From: Micromonospora sp. CB01531
GTDB taxonomy: Bacteria; Actinomycetota; Actinomycetes; Mycobacteriales; Micromonosporaceae
Length of the DNA stretch: 64,000 bases
Assembly (NCBI RefSeq): GCF_001905095.1
Contig: NZ_LWLS01000074.1
Span: 19,889 to 83,888, forward strand
Reading direction: 5' to 3'
Shown here: piece after piece, positions 16,568 through 27,400 of the stretch
Numbering within the stretch: position 1 is the first letter of the stretch
How the letters are laid out: the number at the start of each line of letters is the position of its first letter
The notes under the pieces: model-generated
What the model was told of the DNA's origin: nothing
The model's database searches: none
The model's input: the letters and a program-made list of their open reading frames with translations, nothing else
Made by a program: the position numbers and the translations under genes

Positions 16568-19500
16568 GTTTCGAGTCGCTGACCAACCGCGGCGAATACC
16601 TCTCCGCCCACTACCTCGCCGAGATCCTGCCCACCACCCTCAAGGGCGGCCTGCTCAAGCAGTGGTCGGAGGACGAGAAGGGCGGGCGTGTCACGCCCCG
16701 CGCCGGACTGCGCGGCATGCGCCGGCCTTACTTCGACGCCAAGACCGAGCTGGCCGACGACGAGTTCTTCGACGCGGAACGGCTGCGCAAGCTGCACCAG
16801 GACCTGCTGCGGGAGCTTGGCTTCGAGCCGCAGCCGCAGACCATCACCGTCGAGCGCGCCGGCCAGGAACACCAGATCACCGTCGCCCACGCCGAGCTGA
16901 CCACCGGGCACGGCATCGTCGCGCTCGACTGCGGCTGGGCCGTCGACACCGAGGCCGCCCAAGACCCGGACGAGGCCGGCCGCCTCCTCGACGCGGTCAC
17001 CCTGCCCGGCAACGAGACCATCACCACCGGCGCGAAGCTCGCCTCCTGGCTCTTCGCCGCCGAGAACCCGCCCCGCTACGTACTCATCCTCAGCGGCGGC
17101 GTCATCACCCTCGCCGACCGCAGCGCCTGGGGCGAAGGCCGCTACCTCGCCGTCAGCCTAGACACCGCGTACGCCCGCAACGACGACAAGGAGTACGACG
17201 TCGTCGCCGCCCTCTTCGGCGCCGACTCGCTGCGCCCGCCCGCCGAGGGTGGCACCGAACCCCTCGCCGACCTGGTCGCCGGCTCCCGCCAGCACGCCGT
17301 CGGCGTCTCCAGCGAACTCCGCGAGGGCCTGAAGGTCTCCGTCGAACTCATCGCCAACGAGGTCCTCGACCGCATCCGGCAGGCCGGCTACCAGCCGCAA
17401 CAGGTGATGGACCTCGACGAACTAGCCAAGGAGCTCGGCCGGGAAGCGCTGCGCTACCTCTACCGAATCCTCTTCCTGCTCTACGCCGAGGCCCGCCCCG
17501 AGCTGGGCGTGCTGCCGGTCAACGACCGCGAGTACGTCGAGGGCTACAGCCTCGCCCGCGTCGGCGACCTCGTCTCCCGCCGGCTCGCCCCCTCCGCCGA
17601 GGGCGGCTTCCACCTGTACGAGTCGCTCGACCTGCTCTTCCGCATGGTCAACGAGGGCCACCGGGAACGCGGCGGCGCGGAAGTCGACGACAAGGCCAGC
17701 GAGGGCGAGGGCCTGCGCTTCGAGCCGATGAAGTCGGACCTCTTCCTGCCGGAGAAGACCAAGCTCATCGGTCGGCTCATTCCCAAGCCCGACAGCGACG
17801 ATCCGGACGCCCCTGGCGCGCCGACCATCGACACCCGGCTGCGCAACAAGGTCCTCTACCAGGTGCTGCGCCGGCTGATGCTCACCAAGGGTGCCAGGAA
17901 GCGCCGCGGCGGCTTCATCTCCTACGCCCAGCTCGGCATCAACCAACTCGGCGCCGTCTACGAAGGCCTGATGTCCTACACCGGCTTCGTCGCCACCGAG
18001 CAGCTCTACGAGGTCGCCAAGAACGGCGACCCCAAGGACGGCTCCTGGATGATCCCGGCCTCCAAGGCCGACGAATACGACGACGGCGTCTTCGTCTACA
18101 AGGAGGACCCGTACACGGGCGTCCGCAGCCGGGTCAGCTACGCCCCCGGCGCGTTCGTCTACCGGCTCGCCGGCCGTGACCGCCAGACCAGCGCCTCCTA
18201 CTACACCCCGCAGTCGCTCACCGAGGTCACCGTTCAGCTCGCCCTGAAGTACCGCCTCGACCAAGACGGCACGGTCACGCCGGCACGCGAGCTGCTGAAC
18301 TGGACCATCTGCGAGCCGGCGCTCGGCTCCGGAGCGTTCCTCAACGAGGCGATCAACCAGGTCGCCGCCGAATACCTGCGCCGCCGGCAGAAGGAGCTTG
18401 ACACCACTCTCGACCCCGAGCAGTACCACCTGGAACTTCAGCGGGTGAAGGCGTACATCGCCCTGCACAACTGCTACGGCGTCGACCTCAACCGCACTGC
18501 GGTCGAGCTGGCCGAGGTGTCGCTCTGGCTCAACGTCATGCACGCCGGCCTCAAAGCGCCCTGGTTCGGTCTGCACCTCCAGCGCGGCAACTCCCTCATC
18601 GGCTGTGGACGAAAGCTCTACGACCCGAAGCAGCTCGCCGACAAGTCGTGGCTGACCACCGCACCGACGGAGAAGCCGTTCCGGGACGGGCCGATCGGCG
18701 AGGGCAGCATCCACCACTTCCTGCTCCCCGCCGACGGGTGGGGCGCGGCCGCGGGGGAGAAGGAGGCCCGCGAGCTCGCACCCGAGGAGACCGCCAGGCT
18801 CAAGGCATGGCGTACGGCGATGAAGCGGGTGCCGTCCGCCAAGGGGAGGAACTCCCAGGTCAAGAGGTTGCAGGCGCTGGCCCGCCGGGTAGAGTTCCTG
18901 TGGGGGCTGGTGCAGCAGCGGCTCGACATCTCTGAAGGGGAGATCCGCCGCGACATCAAGGTCTGGGGCGCAGTGGACCTGCCGCCCGTGACCGAGGCGG
19001 TAGCCCGGGACAAGATCCTCTCCGACCTGACCGCCCCCGGCACTCCGTACTGGCGGCTCAAGACGCTAATGGACGTGTGGTGCGCACTGTGGTTCTGGCG
19101 GCTGGACAAGGTCGGCCTGCTCGACGGCTCCGACCACGCCGCATATCCGCCCAGCCCGGTTCAGGTCACCCACGTCCGCGAGGAGCCGGTGCACGAGGAG
19201 CCAGCGGTCTACGAGGTCGCGGACTTTTTCGGGCAGGTACAGCCGCAGCAGCTCAAGATGCCGACCAAACTGACCGGCGGCACAAGGCAGATAACGATAG
19301 CCGAACAGCTTCGCCAGCAGGTGCCGCTGGTCGACCTCGACGACTGGCTCACCTTCGTCGAGGCACTCATCGGCAGGCGTGACCTGGACGAGGACACCGA
19401 ACGGTTCTTTGGCAGGACCTTCACGAGCCTGAAAGAGATGAGCGAGTTCGAGGGTCGGCTGGAGGGCTTGGTCGGGGTGGACTCGTCCTGGACCCTCGCC

Positions 19501-21474
19501 GACCGGTTCCCATGGTTGCTCGCCGCCGAACAGCTTACGGAACAGCAGGGCTTTTTTCATTGGGAGCTCCTTTTCGCCCAAGCCTTCGCCAATGGCGGCT
19601 TCGACCTGCAGGTTGGCAACCCACCTTGGGTTCGCCCGCGCTGGGAAGAAGACGTTGTTCTCGCCGAACTTGAGCCTGCCTTCGCGGTGAAGGGTGCCTT
19701 CGATCAATTTAATCGGAGTCGGCGTAAGGCTGAGGTGCTCACAGCGGGCGCGCCGACGTACCTTAGCGAGATGGCGCGAAATGCGAGCGTTGTAGCGTTT
19801 CTCGGTGCCGGGGCAAACTACCCGCAACTAGTGGGAACGCAAATCGACCTCTACAGGGCATTCATTCTTCACTCTTGGAGCGTGGCCGGGTCGGATGGAG
19901 TAATTGGCCTACTGCATCCTGACTCTCACCTGACCGGGACCAATGAGAGGCGTTTGCGGTCTAGCACTCTTCAGCGTCTGCGAGTTCATGCCCATTTCCG
20001 CAACGAACGAAAGATTCTCGCCGACGTTCATAACAATTTCTCTTTCGGAGTCCATATTTATGGGCGGGCTCAAGGTCCGGACTTCCTTCACCTAAGCTAC
20101 CTTTTCGATCCGTCGGTTTTGGTCGCCTCGCTGAATCATGACGGCATTGGGCCAAGACCAGGAACGAAGCTTGGATCGCAATGGGACATTCGGCCACATC
20201 GGGATCGGGTCGTAAAAGTCGACGAGGCTGTGCTCGCAGAATGGAAAGAGCTTTCCGGCGTAAAAGACCTCGCGATTTTGGAAACTCCGATTCGTTACCC
20301 GGTTACGATGGCCGAACAGGGCGCGATGCGTGCCTTGGCGCACGCGAGGCTCAAACTCGGTTCACGGCGGCCATGGATCAGTCGTGGATATGTCGAGGGC
20401 CTTGCCAAGCGTGAAGGCGTTCTCCAGGAGTTCAGCGGCAGGGTCGAAACCCTCGCGGACGTTATTCTTCAGGGTCCACATTTCGCGGCCGCAACACCCT
20501 TCAGCAAGGAGCCGCGGGAGCCCTGTCGGAGTAACAACGACTGGGATCCGGTGGACCTAGGCTGCCTGCCCGCTGACTTCGTTCCATCTACGACGCTAGT
20601 GCGCGGGCCGAATGAGAGTCAGTTCAACTCGCTGAAGGAGCGGTGGGACGGAAGGGATTTCACGGATTTCTTTCGCGTGTGTTGGCGTGAGATGATCCCA
20701 TTTGACACGGAGCGGAGCCTTTTTGCGTCCCTCGTGCCGCCTGGGCCAACTCACGTGAAGGCCGTTCACACCCTCGCTCTTCCAACCAATCGAGAAACCG
20801 CCCTTGTCGCCGGCTTCTGGGCGAGCCTCCCGCTCGACTATTTGATCCGAATAGCAGGCAAGTCAACCTTGTATGGAGGGGACGTGCTTGCAATGCCAAC
20901 GCCTGCAATCGACCATCCTCTGGCAGCGGCCCTGCTTCTGAGGGTGCTGCGCTTGAATTGCCTGACCCGCCCCTATGCCCCATTATTGCGAGAGTTGGCG
21001 GAGCCTGGCTGGGTGCATGAAGCGTGGGCGATCAAGTCCAGTGGCCTCCAGTCGCTTGGGATAAGTGGTGAGACATGGACAGAAGAGTTTCCTCTACGGA
21101 CCGAATGTGCACGGCGGCAGGCGCTGGTAGAAATCGATGCGATTGTGGCTGTTTGGCTCGGCATCTCCTTCGAGGAACTGGCCGCCGTCTATCAGTCTCG
21201 ATACGCTATCCTCGCCGATCGTGAGAGCGAGATGTGGTTTGACTCGGCCGGTCGTAGGATAGCGAGGGCGCATAACGCTTTTGGGCTTGGGCAAGAAAAG
21301 ATGCACTACGAAGAGTTGATGGCGTACTTGAGCGACCCGGATCGGAACCCCCCACCTGAGGGATACAAGGCGCCGTTCTACAGGGCGCATCGGGAGAACG
21401 AGTACCGACAGGCGCACGCCGTCTTTAGCAAGCGCCTTCAGGATGCCATCGACGCGGGCTGGCAGACAGCATGA
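16564..21474 (+). CDS. drmMI-like: Giant Eco57I/PglX-type adenine methylase, DISARM DrmMI-like (1636 aa)
   Basis: ATG 16564 overlaps the helicase stop. SAM-binding motif I is EPALGSGAF (584-592), followed by NCYGVDLN and a catalytic NPPW (1019-1022). This widely split motif order and the length fit Eco57I/PglX-like methylases, including DrmMI of class 1 DISARM. Expected reaction: transfer of methyl from SAM to adenine N6 to mark host DNA. Codon use changes sharply inside the gene: at 17041-17100, 19 of 20 codons end in G/C, at 19861-19920 only 10 of 20. The foreign-looking half begins near 19540, just before NPPW, and ends at the stop codon, covering the presumed target-recognition region. 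This suggests a specificity swap by recombination. ATGA overlap links it to the next helicase. Confidence 0.85.
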   Translation: MSFESLTNRGEYLSAHYLAEILPTTLKGGLLKQWSEDEKGGRVTPRAGLRGMRRPYFDAKTELADDEFFDAERLRKLHQDLLRELGFEPQPQTITVERAGQEHQITVAHAELTTGHGIVALDCGWAVDTEAAQDPDEAGRLLDAVTLPGNETITTGAKLASWLFAAENPPRYVLILSGGVITLADRSAWGEGRYLAVSLDTAYARNDDKEYDVVAALFGADSLRPPAEGGTEPLADLVAGSRQHAVGVSSELREGLKVSVELIANEVLDRIRQAGYQPQQVMDLDELAKELGREALRYLYRILFLLYAEARPELGVLPVNDREYVEGYSLARVGDLVSRRLAPSAEGGFHLYESLDLLFRMVNEGHRERGGAEVDDKASEGEGLRFEPMKSDLFLPEKTKLIGRLIPKPDSDDPDAPGAPTIDTRLRNKVLYQVLRRLMLTKGARKRRGGFISYAQLGINQLGAVYEGLMSYTGFVATEQLYEVAKNGDPKDGSWMIPASKADEYDDGVFVYKEDPYTGVRSRVSYAPGAFVYRLAGRDRQTSASYYTPQSLTEVTVQLALKYRLDQDGTVTPARELLNWTICEPALGSGAFLNEAINQVAAEYLRRRQKELDTTLDPEQYHLELQRVKAYIALHNCYGVDLNRTAVELAEVSLWLNVMHAGLKAPWFGLHLQRGNSLIGCGRKLYDPKQLADKSWLTTAPTEKPFRDGPIGEGSIHHFLLPADGWGAAAGEKEARELAPEETARLKAWRTAMKRVPSAKGRNSQVKRLQALARRVEFLWGLVQQRLDISEGEIRRDIKVWGAVDLPPVTEAVARDKILSDLTAPGTPYWRLKTLMDVWCALWFWRLDKVGLLDGSDHAAYPPSPVQVTHVREEPVHEEPAVYEVADFFGQVQPQQLKMPTKLTGGTRQITIAEQLRQQVPLVDLDDWLTFVEALIGRRDLDEDTERFFGRTFTSLKEMSEFEGRLEGLVGVDSSWTLADRFPWLLAAEQLTEQQGFFHWELLFAQAFANGGFDLQVGNPPWVRPRWEEDVVLAELEPAFAVKGAFDQFNRSRRKAEVLTAGAPTYLSEMARNASVVAFLGAGANYPQLVGTQIDLYRAFILHSWSVAGSDGVIGLLHPDSHLTGTNERRLRSSTLQRLRVHAHFRNERKILADVHNNFSFGVHIYGRAQGPDFLHLSYLFDPSVLVASLNHDGIGPRPGTKLGSQWDIRPHRDRVVKVDEAVLAEWKELSGVKDLAILETPIRYPVTMAEQGAMRALAHARLKLGSRRPWISRGYVEGLAKREGVLQEFSGRVETLADVILQGPHFAAATPFSKEPREPCRSNNDWDPVDLGCLPADFVPSTTLVRGPNESQFNSLKERWDGRDFTDFFRVCWREMIPFDTERSLFASLVPPGPTHVKAVHTLALPTNRETALVAGFWASLPLDYLIRIAGKSTLYGGDVLAMPTPAIDHPLAAALLLRVLRLNCLTRPYAPLLRELAEPGWVHEAWAIKSSGLQSLGISGETWTEEFPLRTECARRQALVEIDAIVAVWLGISFEELAAVYQSRYAILADRESEMWFDSAGRRIARAHNAFGLGQEKMHYEELMAYLSDPDRNPPPEGYKAPFYRAHRENEYRQAHAVFSKRLQDAIDAGWQTA

Positions 21475-24400
21475 AGCCGACCATCGCCGCCGACACCCTG
21501 CGCCGGGCCCTCACGCAGTACCTGACGACCACCTTCGGCCTGACCGAGGAGGGCGTACGCCAGGGCCTGGAGGGCTTTCTTTCCCACCCGGAGCAGGGCA
21601 TCTTCCGCGGGCCGTACCTGCGGATCCGCACCCCCTTCCGCCCGGCGGAGGGGGACTGGCGGGCGTGCCTGGACTGGGCACCGGCCGACTTCACCCCTTA
21701 CCTGCACCAGGCGAAGGCGTTCGCCCGACTGTCGACCAAGGGCAGGGCGGCCGAGCCGACGCTGATCACCACCGGCACCGGCTCCGGCAAGACCGAGTCG
21801 TTCCTGATTCCCGTGCTCGACCACTGTCGCCGGCAGCGGCAGCAGGGCAGGGCCGGCGTCAAGGCGATCCTGCTCTACCCGATGAACGCCCTCGCGACCG
21901 ACCAGACGCAGCGCATCAACGAGCTTCTCTCCGATCCGGAGCTCAGCGGGGTCACCGCCGGCCTTTACATCGGTGACGTGGCGGCGATCGAGTACCCGCA
22001 TGTGATGACCAAGCGGTCGGAGATGCGGCGCACTCCGCCGGACATCCTGATCACCAACTACAAGATGTTGGACCTGCTGCTGCAGCGCGCCGATGACCTG
22101 CCGCTCTGGGAGGGAGCCGAGCCGGCGTACGTGGTGCTGGACGAGTTCCACACCTACGACGGCGCGCAGGGTACCGACGTGGCGATGCTGCTGCGGCGGC
22201 TCGCCGCCGCGCTCGGTCTTGACGAGCCGGACCGGCCGCTCGGGCCGATCTGCCCGGTCGCCACCTCCGCCACCCTCGGCGAGGGTGGTGGCCGGGACGG
22301 CCGAACGGCCATCCGTGAGGTCGCCGAGCAGGTCTTCGGCGTCCCCTTCGACGCCGAATCGCTCGTGGGGGAGGACCGCTACGAGCCAGGCGAGTTCATG
22401 GCCCGCCAGGACTTCAACCTGCCGCTGCCCAGCCCCGAGCAGCTCGCCGCCGTCGACGAACGCCACCCCGACCGGATGATGGCCGAGGTCGCCGAACTGG
22501 TGCTCGGCGAACCCTGCCTCGACAACCCCACTCGACTCGGTGAGCTGCTGCGCCAGCACCCGCTGACCAAGGCGGTGCTCGACTCGCTGCAGGCACGGCC
22601 GGGCACCCTCGACGAGATTATCGACGTGCTGCCCCGGAAGAACGCCACCGGCTGGGGCAGCGCCATGAAAACCCGCCCCGAGGTCACCGCGAAGGCCCTC
22701 GCCCGCTTCGTCGGCCTGCTCTCGATGGCGCAGAATCCGCAGGCGCCGGGTCGCCCGCTGCTCAACATCGAGACCCACCTGTGGGTACGCGCGGTCTCCC
22801 GGCTGCTGCGCGGCACCTCCCACCAGCCCGCCTTCGGCTGGTACGGCGAATCACCCCGCGAGCTCGACCCGTACGCGCCCGACGCGGACGTGGTGGTCGC
22901 CGACAACCGCTACCCTCGGCTACCGGCCATCTACTGCCGGCACTGCGGCCGTTCCGGCTGGATGGCGCTGTCGCCGGAGAAGGACCCGCAGGAGCTGGAG
23001 ACCGACCCGGACAAGATCTACCGGGCCAGTGTTGGCAGGGACAAGCGCCGAGTCCGCGCGCTGATCGCCGCGACCGAGGATGAGATCCGGCAGCGCCCCG
23101 GCGGCCTGTTGGTCCTGGAGTACGGCCGCCGGGTGCGCCCCTTCGACCCGCAACGGGACAGCGAGCCCGGCGACGACGCGATCGTTGTGCTCGGCGACCT
23201 GTCCGCGATCGACGCGGCGGAAAAGGACCGCTGCCCGTCCTGCGAGATGGACCACGGCATCCGCTTCCTCGGTGCAGGTCTGGCCACCCTCGCCTCGGTA
23301 GCGATCACCCAGCTCTTCACCGGCGGGGAGCTGGACGAGCGCGAGAAGAAGACGCTCCTGTTCAACGACTCGGTCCAGGACGCCGCGCACCGTGCCGGTT
23401 TCGTCGCCAACCGCTCCTACGCCTTCTCGCTGCGCTCCCTGCTGGCCGACCAGCTCTCGCCGGGTGAGCCCGTAGGGCTCGACGATCTTGTGGCGAAGAT
23501 GGTGGAGGCGGCCGCCCAGCCGGAGATCCTCTCCACCGTCGTCCCGCCCGACCTGCACGACCAGCCGGGGGTCGACAGTCTCCTCGCCGGTGAGCACACC
23601 GGCAGCCGGGAGACCTGGTCGCTGATCAGCGAGCGACTCGTCTTCGCCGCCGTGATGGAGACGGGGCTGCGCTCCCGCCAGGGGCGCACGCTGGAGCTGA
23701 CCCGCAGTGTCGCCGTCGAGGTCGCCCTCGATGATCCCGCGAAGGCCGCCGCGATCTGCCGGGACGTCCACCTCACCGGCCCCGCGCAGCTCAGTGCCGC
23801 GCCCCCGGACGACGCCCGCTACCTCGCGTTCCTTCGCGGCCTGCTGGAGCGGCTGCGGACCCGCGGCGCGGTCTACCACGAGTGGCTGGTGCCGTACCTG
23901 AAGCGGGGTGGCACCCGGTGGCAGGTCTGGGGTGGCCGCCCGGCCGGTATGCCCGCGTTCCCGAAGGGTGTGTCGGCGCCGGCGTTCCTGCTCGCGACGT
24001 CGAAGTCCCGCTCCGAGTTCGACGCGATCGCGGCCCGTGGCAACTGGTACCAGGACTGGACCTCGCGGTGCCTCGGCATGGACCTCGGCGACACCGGCAC
24101 CTATCTTTCCCGGCTGCTGCCGGCCTTGGCCGCCGCCGGCATCGTCGCCGCTGGCGAGGCCGAGGACGGCAACGCGGTGTACGGGCTGATGCCCGGCCAC
24201 CTGCGGGTCACGCGGCTCGCCGACGCCGACGCCGTGCGCGCGGGAGTCGGCTGCGACACCTGCCACTGGCAGCAGACCGAACACCCCGACCGGGTCGGCG
24301 ACTGGCTCGGCCAGCCGTGCCGCCAGTACCGCTGCCGCGGCCGGCTCCAGGCCGCCCACGACGACACCGCGCCGGACGACTACTACCGGCGGCTCTACCT

Positions 24401-27400
24401 GGAAAGCTCCGTCTTCCGGGTCGTCACCGGCGAGCACACCGGCATGCTCACCCGCGCCCAGCGGGAGACTGTGGAGAAGCAGTTCCGCGAGGGCCAGCGG
24501 TACACCGACCCGAATGTGCTCTCCTGCACGCCCACCCTGGAAATGGGCATCGACATCGGGGCGCTCTCCGCGGTTGTGCTGGCGTCCCTCCCGCACGGAC
24601 CGGCCAACTACGTGCAGCGGGCCGGCCGGGCCGGCCGTAAGAGCGGCAACGCCCTCGTGCTCACCCTGGTCGGGCGCAGCGAGCGGGACCGTTACTACCT
24701 GACCGAGCCGCGGGACATGATCGCCGGGCACATTGTGCCACCCGGCTGCTTCCTGTCCGCCGTGGAGATCCTGCGCCGGCAGTACCTGGCGCACCTGATC
24801 GACCTGGCCGCGCGCGGCCGGCTGCCCGGAGTGCTGCCGATGCCCCGGCGGGCGCACGTCCTCTTCGGACCGAGCGGCTGGCTCACCAACCTCGCCGAAG
24901 CCGGCCGCCGCGACGGCGCCCGGCTGGTGGAGGACTTCCTGGCGCTGTTCGGTGACAAGGTCCTGCGCGCCGCCGCCGACCAGCTTCGGGAGTTCGCGGT
25001 CGACGGCATCGTGCACCGGGTGAAGGAGGCCGACGAGACCTGGGAGGAACGGCTGGCCGATCTGCGGCGCCGCCTCCAGGAGATCGCCACCGCCCGCGGC
25101 GCCCTGGTGCCCAGCGACCCGGACCACGCCCGCGAGATCAGGATGCTCAAGGCGGAGGAAGCCGCGGTCCGCCGCCGCCTACGCGAGGTCAGCGCGGCCG
25201 CCGCCCACGGCACCATGGTCGAGTTTGGGCTGCTGCCGAACTACGCGCTCATCGACAGCCGTACCGACCTCGAAGCCACCCTGACCTGGGAGGAGCAGAC
25301 CGACGGCGACCGCCGGTTCCACAGCGAACTGCGCGAGTACGCCCGCCCCGCCCGCCAAGCGCTCGTCGAGATCGCCCCAGGCAACAGCTACTACATCCGC
25401 GGCTACAAGCACGAGATCTCCGGCCTCGACGTCGGCCCGGCCGACCGGCCCGCGTACGAGCAGTGGCGGGTCTGCGCCCAGTGCGGGTACGTGCGCACCC
25501 ACCTGGCCAAGGAGGACACCAGCGTCTGCCCGCGCTGCCAGGATCGGGGCATCGCCGACCACGGACGGCTGTTCCAGGTGCTCCAGCCGACCCGTGTCTA
25601 CAGCCGGGACAAGCGCGACGACGCCCGGATCCGGGATGACAGCGACGACCGGGACCGCCGCTTCTACGCCACCACCGTCGCGGTCGACATCGACCCCGCC
25701 AAGGTCGGCTCGTCGTGGCGGCACGCGCACGACACCTTCGGCGTCGACTACAGCCGGCACGCCATGATCCGCCACTTCAACCTCGGCGCCCAGCGGTACG
25801 ACCGCGCCGCCGAGCTCTTCGCCGGTGACGAGGTGCGGATCAACCGGTTCCACACCTGTACCTCCTGCGGTGGCACCACCGTAGACGGCCTGCCGGCGGC
25901 GAGCCAGCAGCTCGCTGCGCAGGCCTCCGGTGCGACCGTCGTGCAGGGCGCGGAGCATCACCGGCCCTGGTGTCCGTACCGGCGCTCCCCGGCAGTGCCG
26001 GAGGCGCACGTGGACCTGATCCTGGCCCACGAGCTCGAGACCGAGGCGCTGCGCATCCTCATTCCGGCGGCGACCGCGCTGGTGCAGGAGAGACTGCTGT
26101 CCTTCGCCGCCGCGATCAAGCTCGGCATATCGGCCCAGTACGGCGGCGAGCCGGCCCATCTGCAGGCCGTGTCCGCCACCATGCCGGATGGGCAGAGCGA
26201 CGGCACCCGCAACTTCGTGGTCGTCTACGACACCCAGCCGCAGGGCACCGGCTACCTTCACCGGCTGGCGAAGCCGGAGGAGTTCCGCGCGGTGCTGGAG
26301 CTGGCCCGGCAGCGCATCGCCGACTGCGACTGCCGGCACGAGGCGAAGCCGGTGTGCCACCGGTGCCTCTTGCGTTACGCCCGCAACGAGCACTTCGCGC
26401 TGATGAGCCGCGACGAGGCGCTGGGCATGCTCGACAAGCTTCTCGACACCTGGGATGTCCAGGAGGGCACCCGTACCGATGAAATCTCGCTGATCCATCA
26501 GGTGGAGAGCGAACTAGAGCTGCAGTTCCTGACCAAGCTGCTCACCCTCGGCGAGACGCCAGGCTCCGGGCTGCGCATCGACCGGCGCCGCGACCACGAC
26601 GGCGCCCGCATCGCCGACCTGCGATTCATCCGCGACGGCGGGCAGAGCGTCACCCACTGGCAGATGAAGCTGCAGAACACGGTCAAGGGCACCCGACCCG
26701 ACGTGCACTTCAAGCGACTCGACGCGCCCTCTCCTGAGGTGGCGGTCTATCTCGACGGGTTCAAGTACCACGCCACACCCCAGTACAACCGGCTGGCCGA
26801 CGACGCCGAGAAGCGAGCCCGGCTGCGCGCCCACGGCTACCTGGTCTTCGCCGCCACCTGGGATGACGTCAAGACCTGGGGGAGCGCCGAGGGACACGGG
26901 CGCTGGATGCCGTACGGCGGGGTCTGCAAGCAGGCGGCCCGGGACAACTATCGGAAGTTCCTCCCGGGCGCAGACCCGGACGAACTCGAAGAGACGATCT
27001 GGACCAACCCGGTCGAGCAGCTGATGCGCTTCCTTGCCGACCCTGATCTCGTGCGATGGCAGCGCCGCGCGGAAGCGACCCTGGCCGGGATGCTCAAGCA
27101 GGCCCGCGACAACAGCCCCACCGACTCCGCCGGCGTCGGTGAGCGACTGCTCGCCTCGCTGCGCGGCGAATCGCTGCCCGCGCCCTCCCCGCAACGCCAC
27201 ATCATCGTCGCCCGCGCTCGCGACAACGCCGATTGCGCAGTGACGCTCGTTGTCGACGGCCGCACCAAGCCACTGCCGACATGGTCAGCGCTCACCGTCG
27301 TCGACGACCTGCCGGCCGCGGTCGCCGACGAGGGACACAAGGAGCGCTGGACGGCCTGGCTCGCCTGGGGCAACGTCATCCAGTTCCTCGGCAACGGCGG

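Noticed and set aside
22920..25127. 735-codon antisense frame inside the giant helicase gene
   Set aside because: No motif or start context; exactly mirrors the codon bias of the sense gene.
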